From: an uncultured Prevotella sp.
GTDB taxonomy: Bacteria; Bacteroidota; Bacteroidia; Bacteroidales; Bacteroidaceae
DNA length: 64,000 bases
Direction of reading: 5' to 3'
Assembly (NCBI GenBank): GCA_905233165.1
Contig: CAJODL010000001.1
Coordinates: 689,927-753,926 of the forward strand
Shown here: positions 40,974-49,728 of the stretch, piece after piece
Numbering within the stretch: the first letter of the stretch is position 1
Layout: each line of letters starts with the position of its first letter
The notes under the pieces: model-generated
What the model was told of the DNA's origin: nothing
The model's database searches: none
The model's input: only the letters and a program-made list of their open reading frames with translations
Translations under genes and position numbers: made by a program

Positions 40974-41876
40974 ATGATATTATCGATGACAGGCTTTGGT
41001 AAGGCCGTAGCAAAATACCAGGATAAGACGATACATGTGGAGATAAAGTCTTTGAATTCAAAGGCTTTGGATTGTTCAATGCGCATAGCTCCTATATACA
41101 GAGAAAAAGAGGTGGAGATACGCAAGGCGATACAGGACAGTGCTGTCAGGGGTAAGATGGATGTATCTCTGTGGGTAGAAAAGGATGTCTCTTCTGATGT
41201 GGCACATATAGATACTGCTTTGGCAAAGACGTATTACGAGCAGATAAAGACAATGTCGGAAGAACTGGGCATAGAACAGTCGAATGTCCTGTCTGTCATC
41301 ATGCGGATGCCGGATGTGTTGGCAAAGACAGAAACAGAGGAATTGTCGGAGGAAGAATGGAATGTCGTCTCTGAGGCTATTGCCAATGCATTGAAGGCGC
41401 TTGAGGAATTCCGTAAGCAGGAAGGCGCAGCACTATGTAAGAAGTTTGAGGAGAAGCTGAATAATATCTCTGCTCTCATGGCATCCATCGAACCATACGA
41501 ACAGGGTAGGGTGGAGAAGATTCGCCAACGTCTGATAGAGAGACTGCAGAGTATTCCAGAGGTGGAATATGACCGTAATCGCTTGGAACAGGAGATGATT
41601 TTCTATGTTGAGAAACTCGATATCTCGGAAGAGAAACAACGTCTCACCAACCACATAAAGTATTTCCGTGATACCATGAACGAACCTTGGCAGCCAGTCT
41701 CTGAAGGTGGCAAGAGTCAGGGAGTAGGTAAGAAACTCGGTTTCATAGCACAGGAGATGGGGCGCGAGATAAACACCACCGGTTCAAAGAGCAATCAGGC
41801 AGAAATGCAGAATATTGTGGTGCAGATGAAGGACGAACTGGAACAGATAAAAGAACAGGTGTTGAATGTTTTGTAA
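40974..41876 (+). CDS. yicC: YicC/YloC family endoribonuclease
   Basis: A 300-residue cytoplasmic protein of the widely conserved YicC family, whose E. coli member is an endoribonuclease acting on small RNAs. The start 'MILSMTGFGKA' and 'VEIKSLNSKALDCSMRIAP' are the N-terminal signature; the end 'INTTGSKSNQAEMQNIVVQM' with 'MKDELEQIKEQVLNVL' is the DUF1732 signature. Length is normal. It has its own promoter and is followed by a strong terminator, with no gmk neighbour in view. Confidence 0.92.
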   Translation: MILSMTGFGKAVAKYQDKTIHVEIKSLNSKALDCSMRIAPIYREKEVEIRKAIQDSAVRGKMDVSLWVEKDVSSDVAHIDTALAKTYYEQIKTMSEELGIEQSNVLSVIMRMPDVLAKTETEELSEEEWNVVSEAIANALKALEEFRKQEGAALCKKFEEKLNNISALMASIEPYEQGRVEKIRQRLIERLQSIPEVEYDRNRLEQEMIFYVEKLDISEEKQRLTNHIKYFRDTMNEPWQPVSEGGKSQGVGKKLGFIAQEMGREINTTGSKSNQAEMQNIVVQMKDELEQIKEQVLNVL

Positions 41877-41950
41877 ATGTGAAATGTGAAAGGTGAAATG
41901 TGAAATGTGATGGATGAAGGGTGAAAGACTTGAAACCTGAAACTTGAAAC
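41876..41950. repeat. GTGAAAT-type heptamer repeat
   Basis: GTGAAAT, GTGAAAG, GTGAAAT, GTGAAAT, GTGATGG and then CTTGAAA-type units directly after the yicC stop. Confidence 0.8.
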
Positions 41951-41952
41951 TA

Positions 41953-41990
41953 AAATGGGCTGACTCACATCTGAGTCAGCCCATTTCTTA
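41953..41990. terminator. Bidirectional terminator between yicC and the pectin enzymes
   Basis: Perfect 15-bp stem AAATGGGCTGACTCA (41953-41967) and TGAGTCAGCCCATTT (41972-41986), loop CATC, T-rich on both sides. It serves both convergent transcripts. Confidence 0.9.
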
Positions 41991-42019
41991 TTGTAGTTAA
42001 CCAGGATATCAGCTCATAA

Positions 42020-44887
42020 TTATTCTTGACTTACTGGTTCCAACTTAATGAGCATCACTAATCCCTCGGCACTGCCCTTTGTGATGACATACTCTGTGCC
42101 GGCAGTAATAGCGATAGGGTCAAGTTCATAATATTTTCCTGTGGTATTCTCAGTGCCACTGACGGTGGTTTTTACGTTGTTGAGTTTTACATCGCGACCG
42201 CCTTTTGCAGTACCCATAATGATGGTCATATTGTAGTTCTTTTGAGGAGTGAAAGTTATAGATCCGCTGGAGTTAAGTTTCACACCTTTCTTGTAGGCAA
42301 CTCCATTGTATGTGGCATTACCATCACCATAAGTGCCGCCTACTGTGAACATATCGACAGAAGGACTTCCGTTAAAAGAAGCGAGGATAACACCTTCTGG
42401 AGCCGGAGTTGGCTCTGGAGTAGGTTCTGGAGTTGGTTCCGGTGTTGGTTCTGGAGTTGGCTCATCACCTCCACCGCTGACTTCGCTGTAGATACCTATA
42501 AGTTTGGTCTTATAGCTCTGAAGCGCTGTCTTCAAACCTGCGATAACGCTGGAATTGTTATCTTCTGTAGCATTGTCAAAAGTCCACTGGAAATCACCAT
42601 GTCCCATGCGACCAGCTCCCAGCCAACCAGTAACAATAGATGGTACATCAGCTGGTGAATCAGGTGTGTAGGTGTACATAATATCAGGATTAATATCCCA
42701 GTTTGCATAGACACGTCCACCAACCTTTGCTGTTACAGCAGCAGGTACCTGCTCGTTGCGTGTTGATACTTCATAAGCGTCAAACTCAACAGGAGCCTTT
42801 TGATAGGTGACATAGCCGAGAGCACCTGTGATAACATTGTTGAAGGCCTTTATCATACCTCCATCCTCACCAGAGAAGGTACCCTTAGGATTTGTTGCCA
42901 CATCACTTCCCTGAAGAGAGATGAGCATAGGATATTTACAGTTACGGAAGTAGTTTGCTTCTACAAAAGCATTGCTCTTATATGCTGCACCAACACCATA
43001 TTTAGAATTGCCGTCATAGTAGTTGTTCCAAACGTGTACACTCATAGTACGGATACGTGGATGGCGAGAGTCTGAGTGGTCGAACCAGTTGTGGTGATAA
43101 GTAATCCAGTTAGGACCAGATTCGCTCTTCATACCGCAAAGCGATGCCTTACCGCTGTCCCACAAGTGGTTATAGCTGACTGTGATATATTTAGAGTCGC
43201 CCTTCATATCGATGGTACCATCACCTTTGGCCTGATCTGCATCGCCACCTGCGTTGCCATAGAAGAGGTCGAGGTTGTGTACCCAGATGTTAGAGTTATC
43301 GGTATCAATAGACACTGCATCATCCATGCACAGCATGTTAGCAAAGTTACGCAGTTCGATGCTGCCGGCATTACGAATGAGGAATCCGAAGCCTGTAGTA
43401 GTGGCATCGTCGCCAACACCCTCAATAGTGATGTTCATTGGCATTGCAGCCTTAGCACCCTTAATCTGAATACCCTCGGCAGAGCTGAGGAATTCATCGC
43501 AGTCGCTGGCAGAAATAGTACCTATGATACGTATGCAGAGTGGTTTCCTTTCGTAACTACCATTAGCGTCACCCTTCTGATAGCCGTAAATCAACTGTTG
43601 GAAACCAGTGTATGTGGCTGTTCCTCCCTTGCTGTTGGTAGTGATGTCGAGAGATACAGTCTTGGCGTTGTCCTTTGTGATATACACCACGTTGGCATTA
43701 GCCTTCAGCGAACCGTCATTATTATAGGCACCGATACCTTCTGTACGTCCCTTGTGAGCAAAACCAGAACGGTCATATGCAGTAACCTGTATGCCTGTTG
43801 CCTCATTTGCAGCACTTGGCATTTCTTCTCCGTTAGCATCAACAGGTACTACCTTGATAGAATAGCCATCTCCTGCTACAAGTCCCAGAACGTCAGCACG
43901 ACCATAGGTGTCATACTTGCGTACAAGTTCGTTGTCAATCTTTGTGTACTCACTATAGCTGCCACCTTTTATATATACATTATATGTCTTGGCATCAGTG
44001 AATGGAGTAAATTTCACATATGCTGATTCAAACCATCCACGAGCCTCAGTGATGGCTACCTTATCATCAGTATTTTCTACCTGACCTTGATTCTCGGTAG
44101 AGATTTTTGCAAACTGAATTTCAGAAACATTGTTGGTGAAAGTGTAACTGCCTGCAGCCTGTTTTACTGTCACCTTCTCGTCTGCGATAGTAACATCTTG
44201 AATGCTTTCTGTGTTGTAGAAGCGCTTACCATTACCGACGGTGAGAACCATCTGGTTCTTCATACCATTTGCAGAAGTAGAGAAATCGTCATCACGTACG
44301 ACAGGAGTATCTTCACCGCTTTCGTCATCGTCATCAGGGTCACTTACTGACATTTCATAGATGTACATAGATCCAGTAAATGTCAATATGATGTCGCCTG
44401 TTGTTTCTACTGTGCCGATGTTAGTCACCTGGTCAGTACTTGTTTCATTGAATTTTCCAGACGTTGGCTTAACATTTTCGCTGACGTTGATACCACGGGC
44501 AGTACTTGTTGAGGAAGTTTTAGCAATCACCTTAACTTCTTTACCTGCCTCTACGTTAGGAATCACTATTGAGCAAGAACCAGCTACCCATAGACGTTTG
44601 CTCTTGATGTCAACGCGGAGATTGCCATCAGTAGAGGAATTTGCTGTTACTGTGAACAACAATCCCTTCGCATACTCAAGTTCTTTGTCCCCAGCTTTTA
44701 ATGGCGCTGTTTCTTGTGCTGTTATCAGATGATAGCGATTATTGCTGCTTGATTCATGATACCAGTTTGTAGCATCGCTATTCAGCAGGGTAATATCGTC
44801 GTCACTGGCAGTCATAAAGTTCCATGACTGCGCCATTCCCATCATGCTCGATAGCATGAAAAGAAATAGAAAAGAGAATTTCTTCAT
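42020..44887 (-). CDS. Modular pectate lyase, family PL1
   Basis: A 955-residue secreted lyase that should cleave polygalacturonate by beta-elimination. After a signal peptide (1-19) come a beta-sandwich (about 20-185), an Asp-rich linker ('DPDDDDESGEDTP'), a second beta module (about 200-385) and the PL1 parallel beta-helix (about 400-780) with 'DGTIDMKGDSKYITVSYNHL', 'WITYHHNWFDHSDSRHPRIR' (catalytic Arg region) and 'VHVWNNYYDG'. A PTPE-repeat linker (encoded near 42410-42465) joins a C-terminal beta module (about 845-955) that probably binds carbohydrate. It is the last gene of the minus-strand pectin enzyme operon. Confidence 0.9.
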   Translation of the reverse strand: MKKFSFLFLFMLSSMMGMAQSWNFMTASDDDITLLNSDATNWYHESSSNNRYHLITAQETAPLKAGDKELEYAKGLLFTVTANSSTDGNLRVDIKSKRLWVAGSCSIVIPNVEAGKEVKVIAKTSSTSTARGINVSENVKPTSGKFNETSTDQVTNIGTVETTGDIILTFTGSMYIYEMSVSDPDDDDESGEDTPVVRDDDFSTSANGMKNQMVLTVGNGKRFYNTESIQDVTIADEKVTVKQAAGSYTFTNNVSEIQFAKISTENQGQVENTDDKVAITEARGWFESAYVKFTPFTDAKTYNVYIKGGSYSEYTKIDNELVRKYDTYGRADVLGLVAGDGYSIKVVPVDANGEEMPSAANEATGIQVTAYDRSGFAHKGRTEGIGAYNNDGSLKANANVVYITKDNAKTVSLDITTNSKGGTATYTGFQQLIYGYQKGDANGSYERKPLCIRIIGTISASDCDEFLSSAEGIQIKGAKAAMPMNITIEGVGDDATTTGFGFLIRNAGSIELRNFANMLCMDDAVSIDTDNSNIWVHNLDLFYGNAGGDADQAKGDGTIDMKGDSKYITVSYNHLWDSGKASLCGMKSESGPNWITYHHNWFDHSDSRHPRIRTMSVHVWNNYYDGNSKYGVGAAYKSNAFVEANYFRNCKYPMLISLQGSDVATNPKGTFSGEDGGMIKAFNNVITGALGYVTYQKAPVEFDAYEVSTRNEQVPAAVTAKVGGRVYANWDINPDIMYTYTPDSPADVPSIVTGWLGAGRMGHGDFQWTFDNATEDNNSSVIAGLKTALQSYKTKLIGIYSEVSGGGDEPTPEPTPEPTPEPTPEPTPAPEGVILASFNGSPSVDMFTVGGTYGDGNATYNGVAYKKGVKLNSSGSITFTPQKNYNMTIIMGTAKGGRDVKLNNVKTTVSGTENTTGKYYELDPIAITAGTEYVITKGSAEGLVMLIKLEPVSQE

Positions 44888-44902
44888 GATGAGTATATTT
44901 TT

Positions 44903-45340
44903 CTATTGTTTTACAAATTTAACGATCTGGTTACCTGCCTTAAGAATATACATACCAGGTCTCAGACCACTTACATTAATGTTAGAGCCACTTGTGGTAA
45001 TAACATCTTTACCAGAAGCATCATAGATAACGACCTTCGCTCCTGCTGTCAATCCGTCGATATCCAAATTGTCACCAACAACCTTATTCATTTGGAATAC
45101 TGCGATGTCCTTTATGGATGTTGGAGCAGATGAGAAACGCAGAATGACATTGCCCATGTCTTCTGATATTTCTGTAGCATCAGAGAATGTGAGAACTGCA
45201 AGGTCACCATTAAAAGTGATCTTTGTTACGACCTTTTCAACAGGCTCCCCATTTATGATAAGAGTCTGTGTCGTTGCTGCCTTTATTGGTGATGCAAGCA
45301 TCAACAAGGCGGCTGAAAATAGAAATAGTAATTTTTTCAT
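44903..45340 (-). CDS. Small exported protein with type IX-like sorting domain
   Basis: A 145-residue protein with a signal peptide (about 1-21) and little else beyond a beta stretch (about 25-75). The C-terminal 75 residues, 'LDIDGLTAGAKVVIYDASGK' and 'INVSGLRPGMYILKAGNQIV', have the pattern of type-A sorting domains of the type IX secretion system. It lies between two PL1 lyase genes with short gaps, so it is cotranscribed with them. It may be a small surface factor that works with the lyases; this is inference. Confidence 0.7.
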   Translation of the reverse strand: MKKLLFLFSAALLMLASPIKAATTQTLIINGEPVEKVVTKITFNGDLAVLTFSDATEISEDMGNVILRFSSAPTSIKDIAVFQMNKVVGDNLDIDGLTAGAKVVIYDASGKDVITTSGSNINVSGLRPGMYILKAGNQIVKFVKQ

Positions 45341-45376
45341 TATTATAAGTATTAATAGTATGTTGTTTGAATCTCG

Positions 45377-47776
45377 TTACTCTGTCGGAAACTTTCCGTT
45401 GATGGTGTATTGTATTATGAACATCACGTCAGGCATACCAATCTCACCATCCCCATTGACGTCTGCCGCGTCTGTGTTGAAGTCTTCTGAAGGATTGCCA
45501 AGGATATACTGCACCAGGTCTGTCACGTCAGACATATCTACTTTGCCATCGCCATTGACATCACCCTTTATTATTTCTGGTGCTGTCATGATACCTTCTA
45601 TGGTGATATTGCAGAATCCATAGTCCTTCAGTGTGACACCGCTACTACCATTAAAGCTGAGGTTATACAGGTTTATGACCAACTTACACTCTCCTGTGGT
45701 GGCATCGCCATCCAAATCTGTGGAGTAGGTAGAATAGAAAGGAGATTGGTCTTCTAGGCCTGATGGGGTGTTATTACGTTTTGGCGTAACTCCAGAACAT
45801 ATAACGGACGTGCCATTACTGTCAACCCATTTTGCGTCTATCTTTCCATTGTTAGTACCGTTTCGTGTTGCAGTAAACATTACAGATGTAGGCTTCAGCG
45901 AATATCCTTTAGCGGGAGTTATGCTGAAGATAATAGTATTTGCATCTGTTGGGGTGTCGTTGACCTTGGTCTGCTGTATCTTTGTCTCAGCGAGTCCTCC
46001 TGCTGTCAGTTTACCATTATACTTAAGTTCTGAGCCAAGTGTTACCGTAGCGCTCTTGATGCCGTTCTGGGCCAAGCCGTTTAATGTAGCCTGCTGCCCT
46101 TCTGCTCCTGTGTCAAATTTCCACAATATGCTACAGTTGGTTGTTGGGACAGGAGGGGTAGGCTCTGGCATTTTGACGCATGCAGGATAATACTCATCGA
46201 CTCCGCTCTGTGCGTCACTGTTGCCTCCTTGCATAATATCTTCAACGATAGAGCTGAGATAAACCTCAAGATTGGTGTACCAACCTTTCTCTGTATCGAG
46301 AGTTATAGTCTTGCCGTCAGCAGCATTGTTCGGATTCAAGCCATTGAGCAGTTCCCACTCATCAGGCATACCGTCTTGGTCGGTGTCGAAGCCTGCTGCA
46401 CGTGCTGTTGATTCTAATTCGTATGTGCCTTGGTCCTTGACGAAGTCGATTATACCAGGACGATGGGTGATAGCAGAACCATCTCCAGCCTGTGTAGCTG
46501 ACCCAATATAGGTAGTAGTACCATTCTTGGCCTCTTTCATATAGCGTGCATCCACAGCATCGCGATTAAGAGAAGCACCTGCGTAAGCCAGAACCTTTGT
46601 GAAAGCATTCTGTGCTGTATGGGTGGTCACCTCGCCAGCATCAACAGGAGAGTCGAGCTTAATCTTTACACAATCAACATTGCTGGAGTTTTTCACATAG
46701 GTGGCATTAGGACCATAGTAATGATTGGCATCAGCACAATATTTTTCGTTATTAATGGTATATGTGCCACTATCATAGATAACTCCTTTCCAGTCATAAT
46801 TCTCGGCACTGGAGCCAGCAGCTGTGACATAGTTGCCATTGATGTAATAACGGCAGCAGTAGCCGAGGAATGGTGTTCCAGAAGCATTGCCTGATGTAGC
46901 CACAGAGACTTGAGTGACACGTTTCGTGTTGTATGTTGCAGGACCGGCTTTATAATAATTGTTTACGATGTTGATATTACCACCACCAGTACCTCCGTAG
47001 CACCCATTGCCATTGCCCCAGTTATACATTACGCAGTTACGAAAATCGACAATCTCTGCCTCGATGGAACTATTGTATTTTGTTTTGTCATAGCCGTCCC
47101 AGTCATATCGAGCACCGCAGAAACGTGGTGCACGGTTCTGCATGTGGCATAGGAAGTTATGATGAAATGAAGCTCCTTTACCTCCCCAGATGCCTCCATA
47201 GCTGTGTTCTCCTTTTGTGTGGCCAGGATTAGCAAGAGCTTCACCAAGGGTACACCACTGCATGGTAAAGTGGGTGTTGTCATAGAAAGAAGCCAATTCA
47301 TCGATACTCCAAGAGAAGGAACAGTGGTCAAAAACTATGCCATCTACTTCACGTTGCCATGAGGCATCAGCTCCATCATTGACATCCCTCTCTTCACCAC
47401 GGCGGATTCTGATGAAACGAATGATATTATTGGAAGTAGGACGTACAGTATAGTAGCGTAGCGTGATACCAGGTGCAGGTGCTGTCTGGCCCGCAATGGT
47501 AGTGTTAGCACCAATAGTTAGGTCTTTCGTCAATGCAATGATACCACCTACATCGAAAACAACGATTTTCTTCGTAGAACCATTTACAGCCCAGCGCAAG
47601 GTGCCTGTTGTTGTTGTCTTACCATCATCAAGAAGAGTGGTGACATGACGGATCTCTCCACCACGTCCACCTGTGACATAACGGCCATGTCCCTCTGCTC
47701 CAGGGAATGCAGGAGCCTGTCCCATCATCGTGATAGAAGTAGCGAGGAATATTAGAGAAAATAGTAGTTTTTTCAT
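45377..47776 (-). CDS. Pectate lyase-like PL1 protein with C-terminal dockerin repeats
   Basis: An exported protein of 799 residues (start at 47776 gives signal 'MKKLLFSLIFLATSITMMGQ'). The lyase beta-helix covers about 25-500: 'FPGAEGHGRYVTGGRGGEIR', 'TTIAGQTAPAPGITLRYY', 'GIVFDHCSFSWSIDELASFY', 'GASFHHNFLCHMQNRAPRFC'. Then a beta domain (about 545-725). The last 65 residues hold two dockerin-type calcium repeats, 'GDVNGDGKVDMSDVTDLVQY' and 'ADVNGDGEIGMPDVMFIIQY'. No cohesin is visible in the window. It is second in the minus-strand pectin enzyme operon. Confidence 0.88.
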   Translation of the reverse strand: MKKLLFSLIFLATSITMMGQAPAFPGAEGHGRYVTGGRGGEIRHVTTLLDDGKTTTTGTLRWAVNGSTKKIVVFDVGGIIALTKDLTIGANTTIAGQTAPAPGITLRYYTVRPTSNNIIRFIRIRRGEERDVNDGADASWQREVDGIVFDHCSFSWSIDELASFYDNTHFTMQWCTLGEALANPGHTKGEHSYGGIWGGKGASFHHNFLCHMQNRAPRFCGARYDWDGYDKTKYNSSIEAEIVDFRNCVMYNWGNGNGCYGGTGGGNINIVNNYYKAGPATYNTKRVTQVSVATSGNASGTPFLGYCCRYYINGNYVTAAGSSAENYDWKGVIYDSGTYTINNEKYCADANHYYGPNATYVKNSSNVDCVKIKLDSPVDAGEVTTHTAQNAFTKVLAYAGASLNRDAVDARYMKEAKNGTTTYIGSATQAGDGSAITHRPGIIDFVKDQGTYELESTARAAGFDTDQDGMPDEWELLNGLNPNNAADGKTITLDTEKGWYTNLEVYLSSIVEDIMQGGNSDAQSGVDEYYPACVKMPEPTPPVPTTNCSILWKFDTGAEGQQATLNGLAQNGIKSATVTLGSELKYNGKLTAGGLAETKIQQTKVNDTPTDANTIIFSITPAKGYSLKPTSVMFTATRNGTNNGKIDAKWVDSNGTSVICSGVTPKRNNTPSGLEDQSPFYSTYSTDLDGDATTGECKLVINLYNLSFNGSSGVTLKDYGFCNITIEGIMTAPEIIKGDVNGDGKVDMSDVTDLVQYILGNPSEDFNTDAADVNGDGEIGMPDVMFIIQYTINGKFPTE

Positions 47777-47792
47777 TTTAATGTTTAGCAAT

Positions 47793-47825
47793 TCTCAATG
47801 TTTAATGTTCAATGTTCAATATTCA
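47793..47825. repeat. ATGTTCA-type heptamer repeat
   Basis: AATGTTT, AATGTTC, AATGTTC, AATATTC between GH28 and PL1; it runs into the end of the GH28 gene and encodes its last residues. Confidence 0.65.
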
Positions 47826-49246
47826 CTCAGTTTCCCATTGATAAAGAGGTCATTGAAACTTACGTCTCGTGTTTTGCCACTTATTGTGTTACCATCCTTG
47901 ACACCATTGAAATGACAATTCTTTACGTTGATGTCATAAACGTATGTATCCTCTTCAAGGCCAATAATCTGCACACCATACTGTGATTTCTCGCTGGTGA
48001 TATTCTCGATATTCACATTGCGAACGATAGGGTAGAAACCACGACAACATACCTCTTTTGGTTCGTAGTCAAGGTTTATCTTTAGGACAGACTCCTTGCA
48101 GACACCCACTTTTATGTTTCGGGCATTGATATTCTCGATAATGCCACCACGACAGGAATTCGTCTTTATACGTACTACACGCTCCAGTTCTGGTGAGTCC
48201 ATCACACAGTCATGGGCAAACACATTCTGGCATCCGCCTGATATCTCAGAACCGATTACCACACCACCATGTCCGTTTTTCATTTCGCAGTTACGGATGA
48301 TGATATTCTTTGATGGCATATTACGTTCGCGTCCATCGCGATTTCTTCCACTCTTGATGGCGATGCAGTCATCACCAGTGTCAAAGAAACAGTCCTCAAT
48401 GAGTACTCTGTCGCAACACTCTGGGTCACATCCGTCACCATTAGGGCCATCGTTAATCATCTTTACACGGCGCACAGTAAGGTCTGTACACTCCAGAGGA
48501 TGGATTACCCAGAAAGGAGAACGCAACAGGGAAACATCTTCCATGAGGATGCGCTGGCACTTGTTGAAGTTTACCAACTGAGGACGCAGGAGGTCCTTTG
48601 CCTCGAAGGTGCGGATAGGGTTACGCTGACCATTCTCTTTATACATAGGCTCTCCATCCTCACCGCTTTTTAGCAGACGTGGACGGGAATTCTCATCCTG
48701 CTGGCGTGGCATTCCTTTCTTCCATCCGTATTTTGGTTTTCCGCACCATGACCACCAGTTCTCATTAGAACCTCCACCATCGATAGTACCCTTACCAGTA
48801 ATAGCAAGGTCTGTAGCTTCGAAAGCATATACGCATGGTGAGAGGTTAAAGCACATAAGTCCTTCCCATGATGTTTCTACGATAGGGTAGAGCTCTGGCT
48901 GAAAAACAAAGAGAAGCACAGCATCCTGTTCTACATGCAGATTAACATGACTCTTCAGTTGGATGGCACCTGTTTTGAAAGTCTGTCCTGCAGGTATGAT
49001 GACACGTCCACCACCATTTTTTGTGCATTCATTGATAGCCTTCTGTATGGCTTTCTGATTTTTTGCAGCATTAGCAGACGCTTTGGCACCAAATTTTGTG
49101 ATGTCATAGTCCTTACCAGAAATCTCTGGTGACTTTATGCTTTGCTCTATTTGCTTATAGAGTTGCTCGTCCCATTCACGAGCTGTTGCAGGGATAACAG
49201 GCAGTATGAGTGCCATGAGCAGAAATGATATTAATCTTTGTGTCAT
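47816..49246 (-). CDS. Glycoside hydrolase family 28 (polygalacturonase type)
   Basis: A 476-residue exported enzyme (signal about 1-23, '..IPATAREWDEQ') hydrolysing galacturonan. The parallel beta-helix carries the GH28 motifs in order: 'NDGPNGDGCDPECC' (about 263-276, NxD), 'DTGDDCIAIKSG' (about 290-301, the Asp pair), 'NGHGGVVIGSE' and 'VVRIKTN' (RIK). It heads the downstream enzyme operon, with a -7 box at 49274-49281. Exo-action is likely for this Bacteroidota type but not proven. Confidence 0.92.
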   Translation of the reverse strand: MTQRLISFLLMALILPVIPATAREWDEQLYKQIEQSIKSPEISGKDYDITKFGAKASANAAKNQKAIQKAINECTKNGGGRVIIPAGQTFKTGAIQLKSHVNLHVEQDAVLLFVFQPELYPIVETSWEGLMCFNLSPCVYAFEATDLAITGKGTIDGGGSNENWWSWCGKPKYGWKKGMPRQQDENSRPRLLKSGEDGEPMYKENGQRNPIRTFEAKDLLRPQLVNFNKCQRILMEDVSLLRSPFWVIHPLECTDLTVRRVKMINDGPNGDGCDPECCDRVLIEDCFFDTGDDCIAIKSGRNRDGRERNMPSKNIIIRNCEMKNGHGGVVIGSEISGGCQNVFAHDCVMDSPELERVVRIKTNSCRGGIIENINARNIKVGVCKESVLKINLDYEPKEVCCRGFYPIVRNVNIENITSEKSQYGVQIIGLEEDTYVYDINVKNCHFNGVKDGNTISGKTRDVSFNDLFINGKLSEY

Positions 49247-49273
49247 AGGTTATATTTATTAATATTTCTGCTG

Positions 49274-49281
49274 CAAAAATA
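49274..49281 (-). promoter_or_regulatory. Promoter -7 box of the GH28-PL1 operon
   Basis: TATTTTTG on the minus strand, 28 bases before the GH28 start. The SusC gene of this locus has the same octamer (56677-56684). Confidence 0.55.
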
Positions 49282-49409
49282 CTACTTAATAAAAATAAGT
49301 AAGGTGTAATTATTGCCGAAACATGTGGAAAATGGTACAAAAAGATGTAAAATTGGGGCTCATCTGCAAAAAGTCGTGTCTGGAGTATTAACGAAAACCT
49401 GGAAATACC

Positions 49410-49537
49410 CTTTTTGAAAGTTTTAGCACCTTGTGCTCATGTTCTGCTTTCGTCATGAATCTGGTCGTGAGTAAACTTCCACCATCTTCCGGCCAATACC
49501 AGAACCAATCCTGACGGATGTTCAAACTTTCAAAAAG
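49410..49537. mobile_element. 128-bp segment with perfect 14-bp terminal inverted repeats, possible MITE
   Basis: CTTTTTGAAAGTTT (49410-49423) and AAACTTTCAAAAAG (49524-49537) are exact inverted copies. The enclosed 100 bases have no gene. No target duplication is visible, so it could also be a structured RNA. Confidence 0.4.
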
Positions 49538-49586
49538 AAAAAACCCGCTTTGCGGAAAAACCACGTCACCAGAGGCACGTTATTGA

Positions 49587-49642
49587 CGAAACGCCGTTTC
49601 GAGTTCAATGAAACGCCGTTTCGATGATGGCCGTACGCCGTA
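49587..49642. repeat. Three palindromes at exact 22-bp spacing
   Basis: CGAAACGCCGTTTCG (49587-49601), TGAAACGCCGTTTCG (49609-49623) and TACGCCGTA (49634-49642) have centres at 49594, 49616 and 49638. The core ACGCCGT is shared and spacers are about 7 bases. The architecture matches the pair at 31510-31546. Confidence 0.75.
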
Positions 49643-49655
49643 TCAAAGATAATAC

Positions 49656-49700
49656 AATAATCCCTGACAAGATTTCTTGCCAGGGATTATTTGTTTTATT
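49656..49700 (-). terminator. Terminator after the SusC-SusD-binding-protein operon
   Basis: AATAATCCCTG (49656-49666) pairs with CAGGGATTATT (49681-49691), with a further CAAG/CTTG inner stem. It lies 38 bases after the lipoprotein stop. Confidence 0.75.
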
Positions 49701-49728
49701 AACTTCAATTCTATTTCTACATCATCGC

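Noticed and set aside
43076..44026. 316-codon plus-strand frame opposite the PL1 lyase
   Set aside because: Long but antisense to a clear enzyme gene, with low-complexity, Cys/Ile/Val-rich translation and no domain.
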